A stretch of 64,000 bases of DNA from Mycolicibacter sp. MU0102 (lineage in GTDB: Bacteria; Actinomycetota; Actinomycetes; Mycobacteriales; Mycobacteriaceae). The notes below the pieces were generated by a model. The model saw nothing but the letters and a program-made list of their open reading frames with translations, made no database searches and was not told the DNA's origin. This document shows positions 52,177 through 60,231 of the stretch, piece by piece. Each line of letters begins with the position of its first letter. Position 1 is the first letter of the stretch. The position numbers and the translations under genes were made by a program. Location: positions 248,001 to 312,000 of the forward strand of contig NZ_OY726398.1 of assembly GCF_963378105.1 (NCBI RefSeq), given 5' to 3'.

Positions 52177-53004
52177 ATGAGTCGGATAACGCAGCGCCGG
52201 CGGGTCAGCCGCCTCGTCGCAGGGGATGCGACGCAGCGGCCCGAGACGCTGGCGGTGGAGGAACCGCTAGAGATCCGGCTGGGCGGCGCGCCGCTCACCG
52301 TCACGATGCGCACACCGGGATCGGATGTCGAGTTGGCGCAGGGCTTTCTGCTCACCGAGGGCATCATCGGCGCGCGTGAGGATGTGGTGAGCGCGCGTTA
52401 CTGCGGTGACGACTCGGAGGCCCCCAACTCCTACAACGTGCTCGATGTGACGCTGGCGCCGCACGTGCCGCCCCCGGCGGTGGACATCTCCCGGAACTTC
52501 TACGCCACCTCCTCATGCGGTATCTGCGGCAAAGCCTCACTGGATGCGGTTCACCTCGCCAGCCGGTATCACCCGGGCGATGACCCCGTCACTGTTTCCG
52601 CGGCGGAGCTGACCGCGATGCCCGATCAGTTGCGCGCCGCGCAGGACGTCTTCGCCAGCACCGGCGGCCTGCATGCCGCGGCGCTGTTCGACGTCACCGA
52701 CGGCGGCGCGATGTTGGTGGTTCGCGAGGACATCGGCCGGCACAACGCCGTCGACAAGGTGATCGGCTGGGCGCTTGAGCGGCGCCGGATACCGCTGTCC
52801 GGGACGGTGCTGCTGGTCAGTGGGCGGGCATCGTTCGAGCTGACCCAGAAGGCGGTGATGGCCGGTGTCCCGGTCCTGGCCGCGGTCTCGGCGCCTTCGT
52901 CGTTGGCGGTCGACCTGGCAGTCGAATGCGGGCTGACGCTGGTCGCGTTTCTTCGTGGTGACTCGATGAATGTCTACAGCCGAGCGGACCGCATCATCAG
53001 CTGA
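52177..53004 (+). CDS. fdhD: FdhD sulfurtransferase
   Basis: A 275-residue protein. The ATG at 52177 (MSRITQRRRVSRLVAG) was chosen because the sequence becomes FdhD-like from there. The loop SSCGICGKASL carries the two cysteines that in E. coli pass sulfur from IscS to the molybdenum cofactor of formate dehydrogenases. Other family motifs are RTPGSDVELAQGFLLTEGII, VREDIGRHNAVDKVIG and LLVSGRASFELTQKA. It is divergent from the formate dehydrogenase operon with an 89-bp gap. Confidence 0.95.
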   Translation: MSRITQRRRVSRLVAGDATQRPETLAVEEPLEIRLGGAPLTVTMRTPGSDVELAQGFLLTEGIIGAREDVVSARYCGDDSEAPNSYNVLDVTLAPHVPPPAVDISRNFYATSSCGICGKASLDAVHLASRYHPGDDPVTVSAAELTAMPDQLRAAQDVFASTGGLHAAALFDVTDGGAMLVVREDIGRHNAVDKVIGWALERRRIPLSGTVLLVSGRASFELTQKAVMAGVPVLAAVSAPSSLAVDLAVECGLTLVAFLRGDSMNVYSRADRIIS

Positions 53005-53159
53005 TCCAGCGGTCCTGGCGCAAAGCGCAGTCACGCCATATCTCGGGCTTATAGCCCGCAGCAGCGGGAGCTAGCGCCTGATTAGTGTCGCTTTTTCGAT
53101 AAGGCGATTAGTGTGGGCGCACTGAGTAAGCCCTGGTCGGAAACCCGAGGAGGTGCCCG

Positions 53160-54425
53160 ATGACCACTCACCATCAGGACCGGAGTCGCCGGAACAACAG
53201 GCGCCTGATCAGCGCCGGCATGACCGCCGGAGCGTTCCTGGTCGCCGGACTGGCGCCGATCAGCCTCGCGCCGGCCGCGCACGCCGACCTGTGGGATCTG
53301 TTCGTCGACCCGATCGGTGATGTGCTTGCCGGCGGCCAGGCCAACGACGCATTCGGCGACTTCGCCGATCTCGGCGCCAGCCTGGGCAGCGCCGAGGCGG
53401 GCCCGCTCGACTTCTGGCAGTCGATCAACGACTCGCTGCAGGAATGGCTCGCCAGCGCCTCCGGCATGCAGATCGCCGGGATGATCAACCAACCGTTCGT
53501 GGATCTGTTCGGGCGCGACCTGATCGGCAACGGCCTCGACGACTTCACCGACGCCAATACCTCGCTGTTCGGCAGCTCGGGCATGTTCGGTGACCTCGGC
53601 GACGGCGGGTTCCTGTTCGGCAACGGCGGGGCCGGGGCCGCCGGCGAGGTCGGCGTGAACGACGGCGTCGCCTGGGCTGGCGGCTCGGCCGGGATATTCG
53701 GTGACGGCGGCGATGGCGGCGCGGGTGCGGCCGGCGCGGCGGGCGGCGCCGGCGGCGACGGCGGCAGCATGTTCGGCAACGGGGGCAATGGGGGTGCCGG
53801 TGGCGATTCCACCGGCGTCGCAGTCCCCGGCGGTGACGGCGGCGCGGGCGGTAACGCCGGCTCGTGGTTTGGCAACGGCGGAAACGGTGGCGACGGTGGC
53901 CTCGGCCTGCTGGGCGTCCAGGGGGTGTCCGCTGGGTCCGGAAGCGCTGCCGGTAACGGCGGAGCCGGCGGCAACGGTGCGTCCCGCGGCTACGGCAACG
54001 GTGGTAACGGCGGTGCCGGTGGCACGGGCGGCGACGGAGCCGCGGTGAGTGGCAGCGGAAGCGGCGGTGGAGGCGGTGGAGGCGGTGGCGGCGGTGGTGG
54101 CGGCGCCACGGGCACCAACACCGCGGGCGGCAACGGCGGTCGTGGTGGCGCAGGTGGCAGCGCCGGTCTGATGTCCGGAAACGGCGGCAACGGTGGTGAC
54201 GGCGGCAACGGCGGCTACGCCGGGATCAGAGGTCCCGACAGCCCCGGCGGCCAGGGCGGCGTAGGTGGCCAAGGCGGAGCGGGCAGCATCAGCGGGAGCA
54301 ACGGCGAAGCCGGCACCACCGGGAACACGCCCGGCAGCCATAGCGGCGGCGGTGGTGGATGCGTCCCCAACCCCGGTGGCGGCGGCCCGGGCGGTCCGGG
54401 TAGCGGTACGGGCTGTAATTCCTAG
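53160..54425 (+). CDS. Secreted PGRS-type glycine-rich protein without PE domain
   Basis: A 421-residue protein. Residues 1-43 form a signal peptide (NRRLISAGMTAGAFLVAGLAPISLAP, then AHA). Residues 44-150 are a unique region (ADLWDLFVDPIGDVLAGGQ and a WQSINDSLQEWLASASG helix). The rest is PGRS-like, with many GGNGGNGG/GGAGG repeats and a pure glycine run coded near 54063-54104. PE_PGRS proteins normally start with a PE domain and use type VII secretion; this one would use the Sec route. It ends with a convergent 4-bp stop overlap with the next gene. Function unknown; likely cell-surface. Confidence 0.85.
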   Translation: MTTHHQDRSRRNNRRLISAGMTAGAFLVAGLAPISLAPAAHADLWDLFVDPIGDVLAGGQANDAFGDFADLGASLGSAEAGPLDFWQSINDSLQEWLASASGMQIAGMINQPFVDLFGRDLIGNGLDDFTDANTSLFGSSGMFGDLGDGGFLFGNGGAGAAGEVGVNDGVAWAGGSAGIFGDGGDGGAGAAGAAGGAGGDGGSMFGNGGNGGAGGDSTGVAVPGGDGGAGGNAGSWFGNGGNGGDGGLGLLGVQGVSAGSGSAAGNGGAGGNGASRGYGNGGNGGAGGTGGDGAAVSGSGSGGGGGGGGGGGGGGATGTNTAGGNGGRGGAGGSAGLMSGNGGNGGDGGNGGYAGIRGPDSPGGQGGVGGQGGAGSISGSNGEAGTTGNTPGSHSGGGGGCVPNPGGGGPGGPGSGTGCNS

Positions 54426-54967
54426 CGGATCGTCTCCGGGACTGCCCAGTCGATCGCGGCGGCGATCGCCCAGCCGAGGATTCCGGCCACCAGCCCGAAC
54501 CCGAGGTGGAACAGCGCCTTGTCGCCGATCCCCACAACGACCATGTGATGGCCGCCGATAAGCCCGGTCGCAACCGGAACAGCAAGCGCGACAAGGTGTA
54601 TCGGAGCCGCCGCCAGCGCGACCAGCCACCGGCGGTTCCGCACGGCCGGGTTGATTGTCAGCAGGTAGAAGAACGCCGCAGCGCCCAGGTAGCGAACCCC
54701 GGCCCAGGGGCCGGGGCCCGACTGCAGCACTGCGGTGGCTGCCGTGGACACCGCGCCCACCGCGAGCACCGTCTGCGGCCGGCGGGCGGTGAGGGCCACC
54801 GCCACCAGCAGGGTCAGCCACACCAGGCCGCGGTGCCCGGGCAATCCCAGCGGCATCCGAATATCCGAGGACAAGGTGATCACCACAGCAGCGGCGGCCG
54901 GGAACACGACCTCGCGGGCCAGAGCCAGGCTGGACGGTCGCGGGGTGGTCCACGGCATCACGGTCAT
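54422..54967 (-). CDS. Small polytopic membrane protein of unknown function
   Basis: A 181-residue protein with about five or six hydrophobic segments (REVVFPAAAAVVITL, LVWLTLLVAVALTA, VLAVGAVSTAATAVLQSG, GAAAFFYLLTINP, HLVALAVPVATGLI, LGFGLVAGILGWAIAAAID). I chose the ATG at 54967 (MTVMPWTTPRPS), preceded by GAGG. The layout recalls the N-terminal membrane part of some actinobacterial sensor kinases, but no kinase domain follows. Unknown function. Confidence 0.7.
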   Translation of the reverse strand: MTVMPWTTPRPSSLALAREVVFPAAAAVVITLSSDIRMPLGLPGHRGLVWLTLLVAVALTARRPQTVLAVGAVSTAATAVLQSGPGPWAGVRYLGAAAFFYLLTINPAVRNRRWLVALAAAPIHLVALAVPVATGLIGGHHMVVVGIGDKALFHLGFGLVAGILGWAIAAAIDWAVPETIR

Positions 54968-55065
54968 CGCCTCAAGGTAGGCCCGACCGTCGGGCCGCAC
55001 AACCTCATCTGAGGACCAGATCGACGGCGCGCAGCTTGAATACGTATCGATGCGTGCTTACGGTC

Positions 55066-55530
55066 ATGCACATGCGGTCATCTGCGGGTTGCCGGTTCGG
55101 ACTGGGTTTGGCGGCGCTGCTCGTTGGCGTCGCAGTGTCAGGGTGCGGTGCCGACGCCGACGCCGACACCGGCACCGACGCGACGACCGGATTTCACCTG
55201 GTGGTCCGGCAGGACGGCCGAATACTGGACGAGTTCGACCTGGCCCGACTGGGTGACCTGCCGCAGACCGAGATAGCCACGCCGCAATCCCACGGAAGCC
55301 CCGTGCAGCGAGGCCCCGCGGTGCGCGCAGTTCTGGACGCGGCCGGAGCCACCGCAGTCCACAGCGTTCGGTTCGAAGGACGCGACCCGGCACAGACGCT
55401 GGCCGCCGCCGAGCTCACCGACCAGGTCGTGTTGAGCTTCACCAAACGCGACACCCTCAAGCTGGCGGGCGTCGACCTCGAGCGCGACCGCTGGGTTCGC
55501 GATGTCAGCACCGTGGTCGTCAATCCGTGA
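55066..55530 (+). CDS. Lipoprotein with molybdopterin-oxidoreductase-like domain
   Basis: A 154-residue lipoprotein. The hydrophobic start GLGLAALLVGVAVSGCG ends in a VSGC lipobox. The mature part has FDLARLGDLPQTEIATPQSHG, VQRGPAVRAVLDAAGA and VHSVRFEGRDPA, reminiscent of the small sulfite-oxidase/molybdopterin-binding domain, but it is too short to hold a complete cofactor site. Start codons at 55036, 55066 and 55072 are all in frame; 55066 or 55072 gives a normal signal. Its stop overlaps the GTG of the TiaS-like gene (GTGA), so the two are coupled. Confidence 0.7.
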   Translation: MHMRSSAGCRFGLGLAALLVGVAVSGCGADADADTGTDATTGFHLVVRQDGRILDEFDLARLGDLPQTEIATPQSHGSPVQRGPAVRAVLDAAGATAVHSVRFEGRDPAQTLAAAELTDQVVLSFTKRDTLKLAGVDLERDRWVRDVSTVVVNP

Positions 55531-56303
55531 CGGTCTTCGCCAGCGTCGATCTTCTGATCGGCATCGATGACACCGACGACCAGTTCAGTCCCGGCACCGG
55601 CCGGCGCGCCCGAGCGTTGTTGCGGGAGTTGGCCGCTGCCGGCCTGGGCAGCGAGGCCGGCGCCACCCGGCATCAACTCCTCGTCGACGACCGCGTCCCC
55701 TACACCTCGCACAACTCCAGCGCGTGCCTGGCTTGGCGCAGCCCCGGTTCCGACCCACACGCAGTGCGCGACGAGATCATCGGCTTTGTAGCCGGATTCC
55801 TGGAACGGGTCTGCCCGCCGGCCGCAGACCCCGGTCTGGCGGTGGCGATTCCGGCGGATCTGACCGACACCGGCCCGCTGGTGGAGTTCGGTCTGCGGGC
55901 CAAAAGGGAAGTGCTGCAGCGGGCGCAGGCCCGCCGACTCGGCGATGAACTCGGTGTGCACGTGTCCGGACACGGGGGCACCCACGACGGGGTCCTGGGT
56001 GCTTTGGCGGCCGTTGGTCTGCAACTGTCCGGCAACGACGGTCTGTTCATCACGTTGCCCGGACTAGGGAACCTGCCCACCGAGGCAACCATCGACGAAC
56101 TCCTGGCCAGCGTGCCCATCGACGACGCCCGTGACGGCAGCGGCCACCGACCCGAACCCGGAGAAGTGATCGAGTTGGGCGACTGGGTCCGGCCCGTTCT
56201 GCTGGAGGGGCGCGCGGTGCTGCTCCTGGACCCGCCCGTGCACCCCGCCGACGGCCGCTGTCGTTGGCGAACCGCACCACGGGCGGTGGTCAAGAAGCAC
56301 TGA
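55527..56303 (+). CDS. TiaS-like (tRNA-Ile2 agmatinylcytidine synthetase-type) protein
   Basis: A 258-residue protein starting at the GTG at 55527. LIGIDDTDD at residues 9-17 is the kinase-like signature of TiaS, the archaeal enzyme that modifies tRNA-Ile2 with agmatine. The patterns VPYTSHNSSACLAW and GHGGTHDGVLGALAAVGL also fit its first two domains. The C-terminal OB-fold and zinc ribbon of TiaS are missing, so tRNA binding is doubtful. Bacteria use TilS/lysidine for the same tRNA. It is coupled to the lipoprotein upstream. Function unknown. Confidence 0.65.
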   Translation: MTVFASVDLLIGIDDTDDQFSPGTGRRARALLRELAAAGLGSEAGATRHQLLVDDRVPYTSHNSSACLAWRSPGSDPHAVRDEIIGFVAGFLERVCPPAADPGLAVAIPADLTDTGPLVEFGLRAKREVLQRAQARRLGDELGVHVSGHGGTHDGVLGALAAVGLQLSGNDGLFITLPGLGNLPTEATIDELLASVPIDDARDGSGHRPEPGEVIELGDWVRPVLLEGRAVLLLDPPVHPADGRCRWRTAPRAVVKKH

Positions 56304-56417
56304 GATGCATCCGCAATTACGGGATCATTCAGAGACTTATTTGGCATATCGTGACTGCATCAGCTGCATTGCTCCGCAGGTAGGGTTAGCGGCGTATCGG
56401 CCGGAAGGGGTTACGCC

Positions 56418-56717
56418 ATGGTCCTGCACGTTGTGCCCGAGGGCTTGGCCGCCACAAGCGAGGCGGTCGAGGCAATCACCGCGGCATTGGCGGCCGCACA
56501 CGCGACCGCGGCTCCGTTGATCACCGCGGTGGTACCGCCCGCGATCGATCCGGTGTCGCTGCAGGCCGCGGCGGAACTCAGCTTGCAGGGCAGCCAGCAC
56601 GAGGCGGTCGCTGCGCGCGGCACCGAGGTGCTGGGCCGCGCCGGCGTGGGGGTCGCTCAAGCCGGGGTCAACTACCAGGTCGCAGACACCACGGCGGCGT
56701 CGGTGTTTGGGCAATAG
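56418..56717 (+). CDS. PE-family protein (PE5-like)
   Basis: A 99-residue PE protein. It has only the PE domain: two alanine-rich helices with MVLHVVPEGLAATSEAVEAI at the start and a YQVADTTAA near the end. It lies 10 bp before a PPE gene, the usual partner pair, and with esxG/esxH it forms a substrate cassette for ESX-3. Same size and type as PE5 of M. tuberculosis, but located before, not after, eccA3-eccC3. Confidence 0.9.
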   Translation: MVLHVVPEGLAATSEAVEAITAALAAAHATAAPLITAVVPPAIDPVSLQAAAELSLQGSQHEAVAARGTEVLGRAGVGVAQAGVNYQVADTTAASVFGQ

Positions 56718-56727
56718 CGGTGCGGTG

Positions 56728-58302
56728 ATGTCGGCCCCCGGCACCTGGATGGCGGCCCCGCCGGAGGTGCACTCAGCGATGCTGAGCACCGGGCCGGGGC
56801 CGGGGCCGCTGCTTGCCGCATCGACGGCCTGGGCGACATTGAGCGGTGAGTACCTCAGTGCCGCAAGCAATCTCACCGCTGTTCTCGGCGATTCCCAACA
56901 GGTCTGGGCCGGTCCGTCCGCTGATGCGTATTCGGCAGCGCATCTGCCCTATTTGGCGTGGCTGCAACTGGCTGGCACGCTCAGCGCCCGGACCGCGGCT
57001 CAGCACCAGGTGATCGCGTCGGCGTACAGCAGCGCCCTGGCGGCCATGCCCACCCTCGCCGAGCTGGCCGCCAACCATGCCACCCACGCCGTGCTGGTGG
57101 TGACCAATTTCTTCGGGATCAACACCGTGCCGATCGCGGTGAACGAGGCCGACTACGCCCGGATGTGGACCCAGGCGGCCACCGTCATGAGCGCTTACCA
57201 GGCGACCGCCGAGACCGCGCGCAGCTTGGGGCATTCCAGCGGCAGCGCACAAGCCGGAGTCGCAGCGGCCGGAGACGGTACGGGTGGCGGCGGGGGAGGC
57301 AACGGCGGCAACAGCGGAGGCGGCGGCGGATCCTTCGACCTGCCCACGCCGGCCGAGATCTGGCAGATGCTGTTCGGCTCCGACGGTCAGCAGGTGCCGG
57401 GACAGGGTCAGCCCAACTGGAGTCCCGCCGAATTCCTGCAGAACCTGTCCAATTTCGTCAACGGCAACGAGAAGGCGCTGGCCTGGCTGCAACAGAACTT
57501 CCAGGGCGTGCTGACCCCCGCCCAATGGTGGCAGCTGACAAGCTACTTCGTCGCCTGGCAGACCTACCGTGCCGTCAACTGGACGCTGCGTAGCCTGCGA
57601 TTCCTGCTGCAACTGTCCCCGCTGTTGGCGGGCGTCGGGCTGAACCTGGCGATCGGCAGCCTGGCAGCGGTGGGGCCGCCGGCCGGCCTGGCCGGCCTAG
57701 CCGGTATCCCCGCACCGGGGGTGCCGGCACCGGCGGCACCCGCGGCGGTGGCGCCCATCATCACCGGTGGCGCACCGGCGCCGGCGCCAAACCCAGCGAC
57801 GGTGCCGGCTTCGGCGGCGCCGCTCGCCCCGGCGGCGACGTTGCCCGCACCCGCTGCGTCCGCCGGTCCCGCACCGCCGCCACCGGCGGCGCCGCCATTG
57901 ATCGGCACCGAGGGCACCTTCCACAGTTACCTGGTGGGCTGGCTTCCCTCGTCGCAGAGTGCCACCGGCAGTACCGGCGTGAAATCGGCCCGGCCGGCTG
58001 CCGGCGTTGCCGCCGCCGCGGCTGCGGGTGAACCGGTGACCGGCACGGCACGGCACGGCAGCCGCCGGCGCGGCAGGTTGATCGACCCCGGCTACCGCTA
58101 CGAATACCTCGAGGAAGACGACCCGGATCTCCATCAAGCCCGATCTAGTGCAGCGGGCTTCACGGGAACGTTCGGCAAGATCGGGTTGGCGCCGGCCGGC
58201 GGTCTTGCGGACCTGACCGGAGACGAGTACGGCGGAGGTCCCACTCTTCCGATGCTGCCCACCTCCTGGGAACCCCAAAACGGACATCCGCCGGCCGGAT
58301 AA
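56728..58302 (+). CDS. PPE-family protein (PPE4-like)
   Basis: A 524-residue PPE protein from ATG 56728 (a GTG one codon earlier is possible). The PPE domain has MAAPPEVHSAMLSTGPGPG, VWAGPSADAYSAAHLPYLAWL, MPTLAELAANHATHAVLVV and NFFGINTVPIAVNEADYARMW, as in PPE4. The middle is glycine/asparagine-rich, then hydrophobic and proline/alanine-rich. The C-terminus (LADLTGDEYGGGPTLPMLPTSWE) also matches PPE4. Pairs with the preceding PE protein for export by ESX-3, with EspG3 as expected chaperone. Confidence 0.92.
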   Translation: MSAPGTWMAAPPEVHSAMLSTGPGPGPLLAASTAWATLSGEYLSAASNLTAVLGDSQQVWAGPSADAYSAAHLPYLAWLQLAGTLSARTAAQHQVIASAYSSALAAMPTLAELAANHATHAVLVVTNFFGINTVPIAVNEADYARMWTQAATVMSAYQATAETARSLGHSSGSAQAGVAAAGDGTGGGGGGNGGNSGGGGGSFDLPTPAEIWQMLFGSDGQQVPGQGQPNWSPAEFLQNLSNFVNGNEKALAWLQQNFQGVLTPAQWWQLTSYFVAWQTYRAVNWTLRSLRFLLQLSPLLAGVGLNLAIGSLAAVGPPAGLAGLAGIPAPGVPAPAAPAAVAPIITGGAPAPAPNPATVPASAAPLAPAATLPAPAASAGPAPPPPAAPPLIGTEGTFHSYLVGWLPSSQSATGSTGVKSARPAAGVAAAAAAGEPVTGTARHGSRRRGRLIDPGYRYEYLEEDDPDLHQARSSAAGFTGTFGKIGLAPAGGLADLTGDEYGGGPTLPMLPTSWEPQNGHPPAG

Positions 58303-58523
58303 AAGTGAATCCGCATTCGCGGCTGTTGACCCAATTAAAGGTTCGTGGAACGAGGTAAAACCCGTAGTATTGATCCTCAGTTATTGACGAGACTGACTCC
58401 GCGGCGTTCTTGTCCGGGAGTGTTGTAGCCGCTCTCAACGATGCGAGCAACGGGCGGTCGTGGCCTCCATGGAACCCGGACGGCGTGGGCCGCGACTAAT
58501 CGATAGTTGAGAGGAGTGCGGGG
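58303..58523. other. Intergenic leader before esxG
   Basis: 221 bp, AT-richer than the flanks near 58320-58390. Candidate -35-like TTGACC/TTGACG elements occur (58327 and 58384), but no well-spaced -10 element is convincing. GAGAGGAG precedes the esxG start. It may hold a separate promoter for esxG-esxH. Confidence 0.4.
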
Positions 58524-58817
58524 ATGAGTTTGTTGGATGCGCATATTCCGCAGTTGGTGGCGTCGGAGTCGGCGTTTGGTGCCAAGGCGGCGTTGATGCG
58601 GTCGACGATGGCGCAGGCGGAGCAGGCGGCGATGTCGGCGCAGGCGTTTCATCTGGGTGAGGCGGCTGCGGCGTTTCAGGGGTCGCATGCGCGGTTTGTG
58701 GCGATGGCGGCGCGGGTGAATGCGTTGCTGGATATGGCGCAGGTGAATCTGGCGGATGCCGGTTCGACGTATGTGGCCGCTGATGCGGCTGCGGCTTCCG
58801 GTTACACCGGCGTTTAG
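58524..58817 (+). CDS. esxG: EsxG, ESX-3 WXG100-type substrate
   Basis: A 97-residue protein starting MSLLDAHIPQLVASESAFGA, nearly the same as M. tuberculosis EsxG (also the EsxS paralogue). It forms two helices and makes a 1:1 zinc-binding heterodimer with EsxH, exported by ESX-3. The Shine-Dalgarno GAGAGGAG lies 7 bases before the ATG. Codons prefer G or T in third position (GCG, TTG, TCG), unlike the C-ending genes around it. Confidence 0.95.
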   Translation: MSLLDAHIPQLVASESAFGAKAALMRSTMAQAEQAAMSAQAFHLGEAAAAFQGSHARFVAMAARVNALLDMAQVNLADAGSTYVAADAAAASGYTGV

Positions 58818-58846
58818 CTGGCGGACCAGGGAAAAGGAGCAGACTG

Positions 58847-59134
58847 ATGTCGCAGATTATGTACAACTACCCGGCGATGTTGGCCCATGCGGCTGAGATG
58901 AATGGGTATGCGGGCACGTTGCAGGCTGTGGGTGCTGATATTGCCAGTGAGCAGGCGGCGTTGTCGGCGGCGTGGCAGGGCGATACGGGTATGACGTATC
59001 AGGCGTGGCAGGCGCAGTGGAATCAGGCGATGGAGGAGTTGGTGCTTGCCTATCGTGCGATGGCTTCCACGCATGAGACCAACACCTTGATGATGAACGC
59101 GCGCGACACCGCCGAAGCCGCCAAGTGGGGCTGA
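58847..59134 (+). CDS. esxH: EsxH, ESX-3 substrate (TB10.4-like)
   Basis: A 95-residue protein starting MSQIMYNYPAMLAHAAEMNG with the WQGDTG turn motif and a YQAWQAQWNQAMEELV helix. It is clearly EsxH/TB10.4-type. It has AAAGGAG upstream and is cotranscribed with esxG (29-bp gap). The heterodimer is linked to iron and zinc acquisition in mycobacteria. Codon use changes from G/T-ending to C-ending for the last 15 codons. Confidence 0.95.
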   Translation: MSQIMYNYPAMLAHAAEMNGYAGTLQAVGADIASEQAALSAAWQGDTGMTYQAWQAQWNQAMEELVLAYRAMASTHETNTLMMNARDTAEAAKWG

Positions 59135-59231
59135 CAGAGCGCAAGCTCTGGCCTGTCACGGCAGGTTTCGGCGGCATTCTCGGGGGAGTCGGCTGGGCTC
59201 ACCCCGGCGTAGGGTCCGTGGAATGCCTCTA

Positions 59232-60131
59232 ATGCGTAGTGACGGTGACAGCTGGGACATCACCACCAGCGTTGGTTCAACGGCCTTGTTCGTGGCCACT
59301 GCCCGGGCCTTGGAAGCCGCCAAACCTGATCCCGTGGCGGTCGACCCGTATGCGGAGCTGTTCGGCCGGGCTGCCGGCGGGGACTGGGCGGCCGTGCTGG
59401 ATGGCAGCCTGCCCGACCATGAGCTGTTGTCCAGTGAATTCGGGCAGCACTTCGTCAATTTCCAGGGTGCGCGCACCCGGTACTTCGACGACTACTTCAG
59501 CGGCGTTGTCGAAGCCGGGGTGCGCCAGGTGGTGATTCTGGCGGCCGGGCTTGACTCCCGCGCCTTCCGGTTGTCCTGGCCGGACGCAACGACGATCTTC
59601 GAGTTGGACCAGCCGCAAGTGCTCGGCTTCAAGAGCTATGTCCTGTCGCAGCGCGGCATCCGCCCCACGGCCGAACGGCGTGAGGTCGCCGTCGACCTAC
59701 GTGAGGATTGGCCCCAGGCGCTGTGTGACGCCGGCTTCGATCCGACCAAGCCCTCGGCATGGATCGCCGAGGGCTTATTGATCTACCTGCCCGCTGTCGC
59801 TCAGGAGCAGCTGTTCGCCGGTATCGATGGCCTTTCCGCTTCGGGCAGCCACGTCGCGGTTGAGGACGGCGCCCCAATGCCTCAGGACGCGTATGAAGCC
59901 GCGGTTGCGGCCGAAGTCGAGGCAGGCGACGACGCCCGCATCTTCCATCGGCTGGTCTACAACGAGCAGCACGCTCCCGCGGATCAGTGGTTCGGCGCTC
60001 ACGGTTGGACCCCGAAGATGACGCCGCTGGCCGATTGCCTGCGCGAGTTGGGTCGGCCCGTCCCGGAGCCGGACACCCAAGCCGGTCAGATGATCTTGCG
60101 GAACTCGCTGATGTGGGCGGTCAAGAGGTAG
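59232..60131 (+). CDS. Class I SAM-dependent methyltransferase (Rv0281-like)
   Basis: A 299-residue methyltransferase of the large mycobacterial LCMT-like family. I start at ATG 59232 (MRSDGDSWDITTSVGSTAL), which aligns with Rv0281; an ATG three codons upstream is the alternative. The SAM site is VILAAGLDSRAFRL; also WIAEGLLIYLP and ARTRYFDDYF are family motifs. The methyl acceptor is unknown, though family members may modify lipids or small carboxylates. It is directly upstream of the ESX-3 leader, as in M. tuberculosis. Confidence 0.92.
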   Translation: MRSDGDSWDITTSVGSTALFVATARALEAAKPDPVAVDPYAELFGRAAGGDWAAVLDGSLPDHELLSSEFGQHFVNFQGARTRYFDDYFSGVVEAGVRQVVILAAGLDSRAFRLSWPDATTIFELDQPQVLGFKSYVLSQRGIRPTAERREVAVDLREDWPQALCDAGFDPTKPSAWIAEGLLIYLPAVAQEQLFAGIDGLSASGSHVAVEDGAPMPQDAYEAAVAAEVEAGDDARIFHRLVYNEQHAPADQWFGAHGWTPKMTPLADCLRELGRPVPEPDTQAGQMILRNSLMWAVKR

Positions 60132-60203
60132 GAGCGGTCAGTGACCGCGGCCGAGAACCGCTGTGGAAGACGAACCCCGGATGCGGTAGCGTGCGGGACA
60201 ATC

Positions 60204-60216
60204 GAAAATGATTTTC
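60204..60216. promoter_or_regulatory. Zur-like box upstream of eccA3
   Basis: GAAAAT-G-ATTTTC is a perfect palindrome within ATCGAAAATGATTTTCAATA, matching the mycobacterial Zur core TGAAAATnATTTTCA except for one outer base. In M. tuberculosis the ESX-3 operon is repressed by Zur from the equivalent place. It lies 16 bp before a small ORF. Confidence 0.75.
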
Positions 60217-60231
60217 AATAAGGAGTCGGTG

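Noticed and set aside
53600..54420. Repeat-rich stretch as a CRISPR array or minisatellite
   Set aside because: Repeats are short, irregular and in frame, encoding GGxGGx units of a PGRS protein.
53082..54953. 623-codon minus-strand frame, alanine/threonine-rich
   Set aside because: Mirror of the PGRS repeats; its repetitive composition is the complement of glycine codons.
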